From NCBI RefSeq assembly GCF_009908265.2, contig NZ_JAAATX020000004.1, positions 248,001 through 312,000 on the forward strand: DNA of 64,000 bases, read 5' to 3'. Shown here piece after piece: positions 33,961-42,298 of this stretch. Both the position numbers and the translations under genes were made by a program. The notes under the pieces were generated by a model. It worked only from the letters and a program-made list of their open reading frames with translations, did not search any database and was not told the origin of the DNA. Positions within the stretch are counted from its first letter, which is position 1; every line of letters starts with the position of its first letter. This DNA comes from Paragemmobacter amnigenus (lineage in GTDB: Bacteria > Pseudomonadota > Alphaproteobacteria > Rhodobacterales > Rhodobacteraceae).

Positions 33961-34781
33961 TCCGCCGCATCCTCGCCACCGCCCATGTCGAATTCCGCAT
34001 CGCCCTGCGAAACCGCTGGGTCGCCATCGCCATCGCCCTGATGGTCGTCTTCTCGCTCGTCCTCTCTGCCGCAGGCTCGGCCCCCACGGGTCAGCTGGGC
34101 GTGGATGCGCTGTCGGTCACGGTGGCATCCCTCACCTCGCTGTCGGTCTATCTGGTGCCGCTCGTGGCGCTCCTGATGTCCTTCGACGCCGTGGCGGGAG
34201 AGGTGGAACGCGGCACCCTTCCGCTACTGCTGACCTATCCCGCAGGACGGGCGGAACTGCTGGCGGGCAAGGGGTTGGCGCATCTGTCCGTGCTGTCGCT
34301 CGCGGTCGTGGCAGGCTATGGCGCGGCGGCGGTAGCGGCATTCTGGACCGACCCCGGGGCGGCGGAGGGGCTGCCCGCGCTCTGGCGGCTGACATGGACG
34401 TCGGTCCTGCTCGGCGCGACTTTCCTCGGGGCGGGCTATGCACTCTCGGCGCTCTCGCGGCGACCGTCGGGCGCGGCCGGGCTGGCTGTGGGCCTGTGGC
34501 TGGGGCTGATCGTGCTTTACGATCTTGGCCTTCTGGCAGCGGTCGTCGCAGACAAGGGCGGCAGTTTCACCGAACATGTCTTTCCGCGCCTCCTGCTGGC
34601 CAATCCCGCCGATGCCTTCCGGCTGTTCAACCTTGCCTCCGCGCAGGCCACCGCCGCTGCGGCCGGCGTGGGCGGTGCCGCCGCTACGCTTCCCCTCTGG
34701 CAATCGGCGCTGTCGATCTTCCTCTGGCCTGTTGCCGCATTGGCCCTTGCAGTGACCGCCTTCCGTCGGGTGACCCCATGA
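33957..34781 (+). CDS. nosY: NosY, ABC transporter membrane subunit
   Basis: A 274-residue inner-membrane protein with six hydrophobic segments. The N-terminus 'RRILATAHVEFRIALRNRWV' and the segment 'LVALLMSFDAVAGEVERGTL' with 'LLTYPAGRAELLAGKGLAHL' are typical of NosY and related ABC-2 permeases. It forms the membrane channel of NosFY. It overlaps both neighbours by the ATGA pattern, so translation of nosF, nosY and nosL is coupled. Confidence 0.94.
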   Translation: MIRRILATAHVEFRIALRNRWVAIAIALMVVFSLVLSAAGSAPTGQLGVDALSVTVASLTSLSVYLVPLVALLMSFDAVAGEVERGTLPLLLTYPAGRAELLAGKGLAHLSVLSLAVVAGYGAAAVAAFWTDPGAAEGLPALWRLTWTSVLLGATFLGAGYALSALSRRPSGAAGLAVGLWLGLIVLYDLGLLAAVVADKGGSFTEHVFPRLLLANPADAFRLFNLASAQATAAAAGVGGAAATLPLWQSALSIFLWPVAALALAVTAFRRVTP

Positions 34782-35347
34782 AAAAGCTTTTCATCCTTTC
34801 CCTGCTTCTGCTATCTGCCTGCAAGGAGGAGATGGCGCAATCCACCGATCCGGTCGCGCTGACCGCTGAAACCATCGGCCATTACTGCCAGATGAACCTG
34901 ACCGAACACCCCGGCCCCAAGGCGCAGGTGCATCTCGAAGGCCTGCCCGGCGCGCCGCTGTTCTTCAGTCAGGTCAGCGACGCCATCGCCTATGCGCGCC
35001 TGCCCGAACGCGACCACAAGATCCTTGCCATCTGGGTCAATGACATGGGCGCTCCGGCGGCCACATGGGAAGAGCCGGGGCGCATGAACTGGACCGGCGC
35101 GGAAACGGCCCTCTATGTCATCGGATCGTCGCGGACGGGCGGCATGGGGGCGGCGGAACTGGTGCCATTTGCCGACCGCAGCCGCGCCTTGGCCTTTGCC
35201 GCAGACTATGGCGGCACGGTGGTGACACTGGATCAGGTCCCCGACGACGCCGTCATCGCACCCCAAGGGGACACCATCGTCGCCGGTGACGACCCCGACT
35301 TCGACGCCCGCCTGCGCGCGCTGTCCCATTCCCACGAAGGGGGCTGA
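34778..35347 (+). CDS. nosL: NosL, copper chaperone lipoprotein
   Basis: A 189-residue lipoprotein. The signal 'MKKLFILSLLLLSACKEE' has the lipobox LSAC with the lipidated Cys at residue 15. The mature part holds the copper-binding region 'GHYCQMNLTEHPGPKAQVHL' and 'FAADYGGTVV', typical of NosL, which delivers Cu(I) to apo-NosZ through NosDFY. The start overlaps the nosY stop; the stop lies 1 base before nosX. Confidence 0.95.
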   Translation: MKKLFILSLLLLSACKEEMAQSTDPVALTAETIGHYCQMNLTEHPGPKAQVHLEGLPGAPLFFSQVSDAIAYARLPERDHKILAIWVNDMGAPAATWEEPGRMNWTGAETALYVIGSSRTGGMGAAELVPFADRSRALAFAADYGGTVVTLDQVPDDAVIAPQGDTIVAGDDPDFDARLRALSHSHEGG

Positions 35348-35348
35348 C

Positions 35349-36242
35349 ATGACCACCCGCCGCCGCTTTCTGCTGATCACCGCCGCGCTGGCCCTGTCCG
35401 GACCGGCCCACGCAGCCCGGCCCTTCGTCTGGACCGGCACCGCCATGGGTTCTGCCGCGACGATCCGGCTGACCCACCCCGAGGCCGCCTCCCTGACCGC
35501 CCGCGCCGCAGGGGAAATCGACCGGCTGGAGGATATCTTCAGCCTCTACCGCGCCAACTCGACCCTGTCGCGGCTGAACGCCACGGGCCACATCGACGCG
35601 CCGCCCTTCGAACTGCTGGAATGCCTGTCCATCGCGGCGGGCATCCATGACGCGACGGAGGGCCTTTTCGATCCCACGGTGCAGCGGCTCTGGCAGATGC
35701 AGGCCGAAGCCGCCACCGCCGGCCGCCCCCCGACCGCAGCCGAACGCCGCGCCGCGCTGGCCATTACCGGCTGGCACCGCGTGGCCCGTGATGCCGACCG
35801 CGTGACACTGCCGCGGGGCATGGCGCTGACGCTGAACGGCATCGCCCAAGGCTATGTTGCCGACCGCATCGCGCGCCTGTTGCAGGGCGAAGGTCTGACC
35901 GACGTCCTGATCGACACCGGCGAGATGCAGGCTCTCGGCCCCCGCCGCTGGCCCGTCCATCTGCCGGACGGGACGCTGCATCCTCTGGCGGCGCAGGCGC
36001 TGGCCACATCCGCGCCGCGCGGCACGGTCTTGGACCCGAGGGGACAGGTCGGCCACATCCTCGACCCGCGCACGGGCGACAGCGCGCCTCCGGTCTGGCG
36101 CTCCGTCTCGGTGGCAGCCCCCTCTGCCGCCATTGCCGATGCGCTATCCACCGCGGCCTGCCTCATGCCCGACGAAGCCACGATCCGCGCCGCGCTGGCC
36201 CGCGTGCCGGACAGCACCCTTATCCAGACGCTGCGCGCCTGA
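35349..36242 (+). CDS. nosX: NosX, ApbE-type flavin transferase (Tat-exported)
   Basis: A 297-residue exported flavin:protein FMN transferase of the ApbE family. The N-terminal 'TTRRRFLLITAALALSGPAHA' is a Tat-type signal. The catalytic core shows 'TGTAMGSAATIRL', 'IFSLYRANSTLSRLNATG', 'LNGIAQGYVADRIA', 'DVLIDTGEMQALG' and 'GHILDPRTGDSAPP'. Its likely job is to attach FMN to the periplasmic Thr of NosR. It is the last gene of the nos operon, one base after nosL, with a strong hairpin after the stop. Confidence 0.93.
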   Translation: MTTRRRFLLITAALALSGPAHAARPFVWTGTAMGSAATIRLTHPEAASLTARAAGEIDRLEDIFSLYRANSTLSRLNATGHIDAPPFELLECLSIAAGIHDATEGLFDPTVQRLWQMQAEAATAGRPPTAAERRAALAITGWHRVARDADRVTLPRGMALTLNGIAQGYVADRIARLLQGEGLTDVLIDTGEMQALGPRRWPVHLPDGTLHPLAAQALATSAPRGTVLDPRGQVGHILDPRTGDSAPPVWRSVSVAAPSAAIADALSTAACLMPDEATIRAALARVPDSTLIQTLRA

Positions 36243-36252
36243 CCGGACAGGC

Positions 36253-36282
36253 CCGGCCTGCCGCGTCGCCACGGCAGGCCGG
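36253..36282 (+). terminator. Perfect hairpin between nosX and the monooxygenase gene
   Basis: CCGGCCTGCCG (36253-36263) pairs with CGGCAGGCCGG (36272-36282) across 8 bases, followed by ATTT on the plus strand. It lies between two converging genes and can serve both. Confidence 0.75.
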
Positions 36283-36289
36283 ATTTGCG

Positions 36290-38089
36290 CTAGCCCAGAT
36301 GATAGGTCTCGGGCACGCCATAGACCGGCGTGTCGATCCCCTCCATCCGCGCCTTCAGTTGCAGCGACAGGAACTGGCTATAATGGCGCGACTGGTGCAG
36401 GTTGCCGCCGTGGAACCACAGCGCCTCTTGCTGCGTGGGTTTCCACATGTTGCGCTGCTCGCCAACCCACGGCCCCGGGTCCTTGGGCGTGTCCGACCCC
36501 AGCCCCCAGCACTTGCCCACCTTGTCGGCCACATCCTTGCCGATCAGGTCCGCCGCCCAGCCGTTCATCGACCCGTAGCCCGTGGCATAGACGATCACAT
36601 CCGCCTCCAGCTTGGTGCCATCCTCCAGCACCACGCCATCCGGCACGATCTCCTTCACGTTGCCATGCGCCAGCTTGATCTTGCCGTCGATGATCAACTG
36701 GCTGGCGCCCACATCGATGTAATAGCCCGACCCGCGGCGCAGGTATTTCATGAACAGCCCCGACCCGTCGGCGCCCCAGTCCAGCCAGAACCCTGCTTTT
36801 TCAAGTCCGGCATAGAAGTCGGCATCCACCTCCTTCATCTTCTCGTAAAGCGGGATCTGGAAGGTGTGCAGGATCTTGTAGGGCAGCGAGGCGAAGATCA
36901 GGTCCGCCTTCTCGGTCGTCATGCCCGACCGCACCGCCTGTTCGGAATAAAGCCCGCCCAGCCCGATATCCATCAGCGTATCCGACCGCACGATGTGCGT
37001 CGACGACCGCTGCACCATGGTGACATCGACATCATTTTCCCAAAGCGCCGCGCAGATGTCATGGGCCGAGTTGTTGGACCCGATCACCACCGCCTTCTTG
37101 CCCTTGTAGGCATCCGGCCCCGGATGGCGCGACGAATGGTGCTGGTCGCCCTTGAATGTCTCCATCCCCTTGTAGGTCGGCACATTCGCCTTGCCCGACA
37201 TGCCGGTGGCCAGCACCAGCTGCTTGGGGCGCAGCGTCACCTCCTGCCCGTCGCGCTCGACGACGACCGTCCATTCCTTGGTCTTCTCGTCATACTTGGC
37301 CGACTTGCAGGTGGTCTTGGCCCAGTAGTTCAGCTCCATGACCTTGGTGTACATCTCCAGCCAGTCGCCGATTTTGTCCTTCGGCGCAAAGACGGGCCAG
37401 TTCTCGGGGAACTTGATATAGGGCAGGTGGTCGTACCAGACGGGGTCATGCAGACACAGCGACTTGTACCGGTTGCGCCAGCTGTCGCCGGGCTTTTCGT
37501 TCTTCTCGATGATGATGGCCGGAACGCCCAGTTGCCGCAGCCGCGCGCCCAGCGCGATGCCGCCCTGCCCGCCGCCGATGATCAGGACGTAAGGCTGCCT
37601 AGTATAGCCCAGTTCGCGCGCCTCGGCCTCGCGCTCTTCCTTCCAGCTTGGCCGGTGCTTGCCCGCGCCGTGCTTGGCCCCCAGCGGCCGGTTGAAGCCC
37701 TTGTGCTCCTCATGCCCCTTCAGCTCCACCATCGTGGTAAGCAGCGTCCAGATTTTCCCGCCGATCAGGCGCACCAGACCATAGCCCCGCGCGACGCCCG
37801 TCTCGAACTCGATCCATGCGGTCGTCACGCCGCCATCCTCTGCCGCCGTCTCTCCCTCGGCGATCTTCCATCCCGTGGGTTTGGTCGTGGCAAGCTGCGA
37901 CTTCAGCATCCCCGAAATTGCATCCTTCCCCTCGCTCGTGTGGATGTTCCAGGTGAAGGTGACAAGGTCGCGCCAATAGCAGTCGTCCTGAAAGCAGGCC
38001 AGGGCGGCGGCGATGTCGCCCCGCTCCAGCGCCGCCCCGAACGTGTCGAGCACTCCCTGCACCTCGGCATTCGCGGTGGTGTCGAGCAT
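36290..38089 (-). CDS. NTF2-like/flavin-containing monooxygenase fusion
   Basis: A 599-residue cytoplasmic protein. Residues 1-130 form a SnoaL/NTF2-like cone ('VLDTFGAALERGDIAAALAC', 'DDCYWRDLVTFTWNI'). From about 165 an FMO-like domain follows, with the FAD motif 'VLIIGGGQGGIALGARL', 'KPGDSWRNRYKSLCLHDPVW', the NADPH motif 'AVVIGSNNSAHDICAAL' and the terminal 'ADVIVYATGYGSM'. Such fusions oxygenate small organic substrates; the closest known single-domain relatives are YUCCA-like and Baeyer-Villiger-type enzymes, and the substrate here is unknown. ATG 38089 follows GGGAGGAA. It lies downstream of the AcoR-like regulator on the same strand, with repeated GCAACA/TGTTGC elements between, so it is the regulator's probable target. 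Confidence 0.88.
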   Translation of the reverse strand: MLDTTANAEVQGVLDTFGAALERGDIAAALACFQDDCYWRDLVTFTWNIHTSEGKDAISGMLKSQLATTKPTGWKIAEGETAAEDGGVTTAWIEFETGVARGYGLVRLIGGKIWTLLTTMVELKGHEEHKGFNRPLGAKHGAGKHRPSWKEEREAEARELGYTRQPYVLIIGGGQGGIALGARLRQLGVPAIIIEKNEKPGDSWRNRYKSLCLHDPVWYDHLPYIKFPENWPVFAPKDKIGDWLEMYTKVMELNYWAKTTCKSAKYDEKTKEWTVVVERDGQEVTLRPKQLVLATGMSGKANVPTYKGMETFKGDQHHSSRHPGPDAYKGKKAVVIGSNNSAHDICAALWENDVDVTMVQRSSTHIVRSDTLMDIGLGGLYSEQAVRSGMTTEKADLIFASLPYKILHTFQIPLYEKMKEVDADFYAGLEKAGFWLDWGADGSGLFMKYLRRGSGYYIDVGASQLIIDGKIKLAHGNVKEIVPDGVVLEDGTKLEADVIVYATGYGSMNGWAADLIGKDVADKVGKCWGLGSDTPKDPGPWVGEQRNMWKPTQQEALWFHGGNLHQSRHYSQFLSLQLKARMEGIDTPVYGVPETYHLG

Positions 38090-38176
38090 TTGTTCCTCCC
38101 GTTTTTTCGCTCTTGCTGGTGCAAGGGTGCGGCAGCGGGCCGCGCTGTCACGGACCGAATGGCCTGCCGCAGCCGC

Positions 38177-38227
38177 GCAACACACTTTCCGGCCCATCCT
38201 GTTGCACGCGCAACATCGCCCGCAACA
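38177..38227 (-). promoter_or_regulatory. Candidate activator sites (repeated GCAACA/TGTTGC)
   Basis: A perfect palindrome TGTTGC-ACGC-GCAACA spans 38200-38215. Extra GCAACA half-sites lie at 38177-38182 and 38222-38227. All are 90-140 bases upstream of the monooxygenase start, where an enhancer-type activator would bind. No -24/-12 (GG-N10-GC) promoter was found below them. Confidence 0.55.
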
Positions 38228-38248
38228 CAGGCTGCAACGCGCAGCCGT

Positions 38249-40015
38249 TCAATGCGGCAACAGCCCCTCGCGCCGCGCACGGCGCAGGATCGTCGACCGG
38301 TTCACGCCCATCCGCCGCGCCGCCAGCGACATGTTCCCCCCGCAAGCGGAAAGGATGGCCGCCAGCGATTCCGGGGCTCCGGCCTCGGCGGCCAGCGGGG
38401 CAGACGGCAGGTCGGGAAGGTCGATCACCGATCCCTCGGCCAGCGCCACCGCGACCTCCAGCGTATTGGCCAGTTCCCGCAGGTTGCCCGGCCAGTGCCG
38501 TGCCTTCAACTCGGCCCGCGCAGCCGGAGACAGGCGCAGCGTATCGGGGCGGAGATGGCCGAACTGGCGCATCATGCGATCGGCAAGCCAGTCGAAATCC
38601 TGCCGCAGCCGCAAGGGCGGCAGGGTCAGCGTGACTGCCGCCAACCGGAAGAACAGATCGGCGCGGAACGCCCCGCCCCGCACCATGCCCGCAAGGTCAG
38701 CCGCACTGGCGGTGATCAGGCGCGGGCGGCGGCGCAGTGGCAGTGCATCGAAGCCCGCGATGATCTGAAGCAGCCGCCCCTGCCCCTCGACGCCCAGATC
38801 TTCGGGCGCGTCCAGAAACAACGTGCCACCCGCCGCAGCCTCAGCCAGCACTTCCCAGCCTGCGGCAGGCCCCGCGCAGGGCAAGGTGACGAAGGGACGG
38901 CTGCCGCCCTGTGCGGTATGGATCGCCCGCACCAGCCGGTCCTTGCCCGTCCCGACCTCGCCCGCGACCAGCAAGGGAATTGTCGTCGGTGCCAATCGTG
39001 CCGCCTCGGCCAGAAGGCGCTGGATCACCGGATCGGCCCCGCCGATGCTCTGGAAGGCCGCAGCCATGCCGGATCGCGCCACGGCGGGCATCCTCTCGGA
39101 CTGCGGGGCGATGGCATGGCCGAACATCCCCTGCCCGTCGCGCAACTGGATCAGCCGCTCTTCGGTCGGCCGCCCCCGCATCAGGTCGGGCAGGCTGTCC
39201 ACCGACAGGTCGAAAAAGCGGTCGATCCTTTCGCCCAGAACCGGACCCGCTGCCTGTCGCCGCAGCACCGTCTCGGCCCCATGCGTCATGCCGATGATCC
39301 GCCCCGATCCGTCCAGCGCCACCGCCGCATCCGGGTCCACATCCAGAAACTCGGGGCTGGTGGAAAAGCGGAACACCCAGTCGCCGCGGTTCATCGCCAT
39401 CAGGTTCGCCATCTCCACCCGCCGCACACTCGCCTTCACAAGGTTCAGCGCAAGGCTCTGGCTGATCTTCGGCTGGGGCGACCGCAAGAGCGAGATGTCC
39501 AGCACCGCCGCCAGATTGCCGCCCGTGTCGAAGATCGGCGCGGCGGTGCAGGACAGCGGCGTATGGGTCAGGTCGAAATGGTCGCTCTGGTGGATCGTGA
39601 TTGCCTCCTTGGTCACGATGCACGACCCCACCCCGCAGGTGCCCGCCAGCGTCTCGGACCAGTCCGATCCCAGATACAGCCCCGCGCGGCGCAACTCGTC
39701 CTCGAATTTCGGATCGCCGAAATAGTCGACCGTCACGCCCTTGGCATCGGCCAGCAACAGCACGTATTTCTGCCCCGCGATCTGGCGGAACAGCGCCTCC
39801 AGCCCGCTGCGCGCGATGGCGATCAGTCGCTCGGACTGCTCGCGGTGTTCGCGCAACTGGGTTTCGGTCACGATATGGGCGGGGCTGGGGCGCGCGGGGT
39901 CCAGCCCGTATTCCTCGACACAGCGCCGCCAGCTTTGCGCCACGACCTCGTCCCTGCCGGACGGCGACCCGTTCAGCACCCTGTCGATCTCGTGCACATG
40001 GTCGCGGTCGCGCAT
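38249..40015 (-). CDS. AcoR-like regulator with a degenerate sigma-54 AAA+ domain
   Basis: A 588-residue regulator with the AcoR layout: N-terminal GAF-like sensor (about 60-200, 'DYFGDPKFEDELRRAGLYLG', 'AGTCGVGSCIVTKEAITIHQ'), a PAS-like middle, an AAA+ domain (about 330-500) and a Fis-type helix-turn-helix at the end ('GGNMSLAARRMGVNRSTILR'). The AAA+ domain keeps Walker A 'GEVGTGKD' and the Arg region 'FRADLFFRL'. It lacks the whole segment carrying the GAFTGA loop, and Walker B reads 'LFLDAPEDL' instead of LFLDEIGD. It may therefore not remodel sigma-54 polymerase. The ATG at 40015 has GGGGGAGGA upstream. The likely target is the monooxygenase gene downstream. Confidence 0.88.
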   Translation of the reverse strand: MRDRDHVHEIDRVLNGSPSGRDEVVAQSWRRCVEEYGLDPARPSPAHIVTETQLREHREQSERLIAIARSGLEALFRQIAGQKYVLLLADAKGVTVDYFGDPKFEDELRRAGLYLGSDWSETLAGTCGVGSCIVTKEAITIHQSDHFDLTHTPLSCTAAPIFDTGGNLAAVLDISLLRSPQPKISQSLALNLVKASVRRVEMANLMAMNRGDWVFRFSTSPEFLDVDPDAAVALDGSGRIIGMTHGAETVLRRQAAGPVLGERIDRFFDLSVDSLPDLMRGRPTEERLIQLRDGQGMFGHAIAPQSERMPAVARSGMAAAFQSIGGADPVIQRLLAEAARLAPTTIPLLVAGEVGTGKDRLVRAIHTAQGGSRPFVTLPCAGPAAGWEVLAEAAAGGTLFLDAPEDLGVEGQGRLLQIIAGFDALPLRRRPRLITASAADLAGMVRGGAFRADLFFRLAAVTLTLPPLRLRQDFDWLADRMMRQFGHLRPDTLRLSPAARAELKARHWPGNLRELANTLEVAVALAEGSVIDLPDLPSAPLAAEAGAPESLAAILSACGGNMSLAARRMGVNRSTILRRARREGLLPH

Positions 40016-40129
40016 CCCGTCCTCCCCCGGTTCACGCAGGCCTCAGGCACGGACTTGCAACACCCCGCGCCACGGGGAATGCTGCCCCGTTGCGGGCCAC
40101 CGCTCAAGTGGAGAATGGTCGTAGACCGC

Positions 40130-40261
40130 CTAGCCCGTCACACGCAGACCCAGCACCGCCCGAACCCACGCCGCGAACCGCGACGGGGACGCCCGGCGCG
40201 CGGGGGCAACGGGCGTGCGGACCCGCCGCATTCCGGCGGCATCGATGAAGATATGCGACAT
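40130..40261 (-). CDS. Small basic hypothetical protein at the end of the first ABC operon
   Basis: Not recognised. A 43-residue protein, 'MSHIFIDAAGMRRV' at the start and Arg-rich in the second half ('RRASPSRFAAWVRAVLGLRV'), which could form an amphipathic, positively charged helix. It is supported mainly by an excellent ribosome site, AGGAGG about 6 bases before ATG 40261. A longer form from ATG 40353 (74 residues), 4 bases after the ATPase stop, is possible. It lies on the same strand directly behind the first ABC operon and so is likely on that transcript. Nothing was found in 40016-40129. Confidence 0.45.
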   Translation of the reverse strand: MSHIFIDAAGMRRVRTPVAPARRASPSRFAAWVRAVLGLRVTG

Positions 40262-40355
40262 GGCAGACCCTCCTGCGCTGGTGTCCGTCATCAGCGGGGC
40301 GAACCGCCCCCCGGCGATGCTTCCAAGCGGCAGCATGCCAAGGGGCGGGCGCATC

Positions 40356-41459
40356 TCAGACCTCGGCGACAAGGTGGCCGTCGGCGGGCGACCAGTGCGC
40401 GTAAAGCCGCTGGCCGATCCCGACCGGCAGGTTCTCCAGCGCCTCGTGACCCATCTGGACACGGATTTCCTGACCGTGGTCGGTCTCCAGATACAGCGTC
40501 GCGGTCGCGCCCACGAATTCCTCGCCGATCACCTTGGCCGGAACCACGTTCACCGCATCGGCGGGACGCGCGACCGACAGGCCCATCCGCGTGTCCAGCA
40601 CCGTCACCGTCGCCGTCGATCCCGGCACGGGACGCGACCGGCGGGCGGTATCGGGCAGGGCCAGCCGCATCCGGCCCGACGGCGCGTCGATCTCCATCGC
40701 CCCCTCGCTGACCGAGGCGACCTTGCCGCTGAAGATGTTGGACGATCCAAGGAAATCCGCCACGAACTTCGTGCGTGGCGTGCGATAGATCTCCTGCGGG
40801 GTGCCGATCTGCTCGATCACGCCGCGCGACATGATGACCACGCGGTCGGCCATCGAGAACGCCTCGGACTGGCTGTGCGTGACGTAGACGAAGGTGATCC
40901 CCGTCTCGCGCTGCAGCGTCTTGAGCACCGCCTGCATCCGCACCTTCAGCGCGGCATCCAGCGCCGAAAGCGGCTCGTCCAGCAGCAGGATTTCCGGCTC
41001 CACCACCAGCGACCGCGCCAGCGCCACGCGCTGCCGCTGCCCGCCCGAAAGCTGCGCGATGTTGCGCTCGGCAAATTCCGAGATCTGCATCCGGTCCAGC
41101 CACTGCTCGGCGCGCCGCCGCCGCTCGGCCTTGCCCACGCCGCGCATCTTCAGCGCGAACTCGACATTCTCGCGCACGTTCAGGAACGGGAACAGCGCAA
41201 GGCTCTGCCACACCATCGGCGTGTCGCGCTGCCAGGTGGGCAGATGGTTGATGGGCTTGCCCGACAGGCGGATCGTCCCTTCGGTCGGTGCCTCCAGACC
41301 CGCCAGCATCCGCAGCGTCGTCGTCTTGCCGCAGCCGGACGATCCCATGATCGCAAGGAACTCGCCCTTCTTGATCTCGAAATCCATCCGCTGCACGGCC
41401 GTGAAGTTGCCGAACCGCTTGACCACTCCCTCAAAGGAAACCAGCGTATCGCGTTCCAT
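40356..41459 (-). CDS. Polyamine-type ABC importer ATPase (system 1)
   Basis: A 367-residue PotA-like ATPase. It has Walker A 'MGSSGCGKTTTLRMLAGLE', Q-loop 'MVWQSLALFPFLNV', signature 'LSGGQRQRVALARSLVV', Walker B 'ILLLDEPLSALD' and switch His in 'YVTHSQSEAFSMADR', followed by a C-terminal TOBE domain ('VVPAKVIGEEFVGATATLYL'). It energises uptake through the two permeases just upstream in the operon. Operon order is binding protein, permease, permease, ATPase, small protein. The neighbouring LysR, creatininase and creatinase genes suggest the substrate is creatinine, creatine or a similar cation (inference). Confidence 0.92.
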   Translation of the reverse strand: MERDTLVSFEGVVKRFGNFTAVQRMDFEIKKGEFLAIMGSSGCGKTTTLRMLAGLEAPTEGTIRLSGKPINHLPTWQRDTPMVWQSLALFPFLNVRENVEFALKMRGVGKAERRRRAEQWLDRMQISEFAERNIAQLSGGQRQRVALARSLVVEPEILLLDEPLSALDAALKVRMQAVLKTLQRETGITFVYVTHSQSEAFSMADRVVIMSRGVIEQIGTPQEIYRTPRTKFVADFLGSSNIFSGKVASVSEGAMEIDAPSGRMRLALPDTARRSRPVPGSTATVTVLDTRMGLSVARPADAVNVVPAKVIGEEFVGATATLYLETDHGQEIRVQMGHEALENLPVGIGQRLYAHWSPADGHLVAEV

Positions 41460-41464
41460 CCGAT

Positions 41465-42298
41465 TTACTCCTGTCCGGCCGCAGCAAGGCGGGCTTTCGC
41501 GCCGCGACCCGTCAGCAGAAGCTGGGCAAGGATCACAAGCGTCATGGATGTGACAAAGACAAAGGTGCCGATGGCGTTGATGCGCGGGCTGACCTGCCCC
41601 TGAAGGAAGCCCAGCACCTTGACGGGCAGCGTCTCGTTCAGGCCCGACACGAACCACGCCACGGCGAATTCGTCGAAGGACACGGCCATCGTGATGAACA
41701 GCGCGCCGAACACGGCGGGCTTGCAGAAGGGCAGGATCACATGCCGCATCGTCTGCCATTCCGACGCGCCAAGGTTCCAGGCGGCGGGTTCCAGCGCGGG
41801 GTCCATCTGGTTCAGCCGCAGCCGGATCACCGCCATGGCAAAGGGCGCGCAGACCACGACATGGCTGATGATGACCGACAGCGCATTGCCCGACAGATCG
41901 ATCCGCGACAGATAGGCCAGCATTGCCAGACCCAGAATGATGACCGGGATCGTCGGCGGCAGCAGCGCCAGCGCCAGATAGACCTGCTTGCCAAAGAACT
42001 TGTAGCGATAGTCGGTATAGGCCGCACCGAAGCCCAGCGCGGTCGAGATCACGCCCACGATCACCCCGACGGTCAACGTGTTACGCAGCCCTTCCCAGAC
42101 CAGCGGGTCGGATGCCACGGCGTGGTACCAGTCCAGCGTGAAATCGCCCAGCGGGATCGACGGGAACCGGTCCGAGTTGAACGAGAAGACGAAGCTCGCC
42201 GCGATCGGTGCAAAGACAAAGGCATAGGCCAGCAGGACATAGAGCTTCAGCCCCCAGTCCACGGCGCGGTTGCGGTTGATATGTTCCGATCCGCTCAT
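41465..42298 (-). CDS. Polyamine-type ABC importer permease (system 1, PotC-like)
   Basis: A 277-residue inner-membrane permease with six membrane segments and the binding-protein-dependent EAA loop 'EPAAWNLGASEWQTMRHVIL'. The region 'ALALLPPTIPVIILGLAM' and the long loop 'SFDEFAVAWFVSGLNETLPV' are typical of PotC/PotI-like subunits, in which SFDEF/SFDDF precedes the last segments. The start ATG overlaps the end of the other permease by 4 bases, and the stop is 5 bases before the ATPase start, so the genes are tightly coupled. Confidence 0.9.
   Translation of the reverse strand: MSGSEHINRNRAVDWGLKLYVLLAYAFVFAPIAASFVFSFNSDRFPSIPLGDFTLDWYHAVASDPLVWEGLRNTLTVGVIVGVISTALGFGAAYTDYRYKFFGKQVYLALALLPPTIPVIILGLAMLAYLSRIDLSGNALSVIISHVVVCAPFAMAVIRLRLNQMDPALEPAAWNLGASEWQTMRHVILPFCKPAVFGALFITMAVSFDEFAVAWFVSGLNETLPVKVLGFLQGQVSPRINAIGTFVFVTSMTLVILAQLLLTGRGAKARLAAAGQE

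Noticed and set aside
38090-38160. A sigma-54 promoter before the monooxygenase
   Set aside because: The nearest match (TGCCGCACCCTTGC) has the wrong -24 bases and a spacing one base short, and the regulator lacks GAFTGA.
36299-40711. A 1470-codon open frame opposite the monooxygenase and AcoR-like genes
   Set aside because: It spans two real genes and the gap between them on the opposite strand and codes an Arg/His/Gln-rich sequence without domains, typical of a shadow frame.
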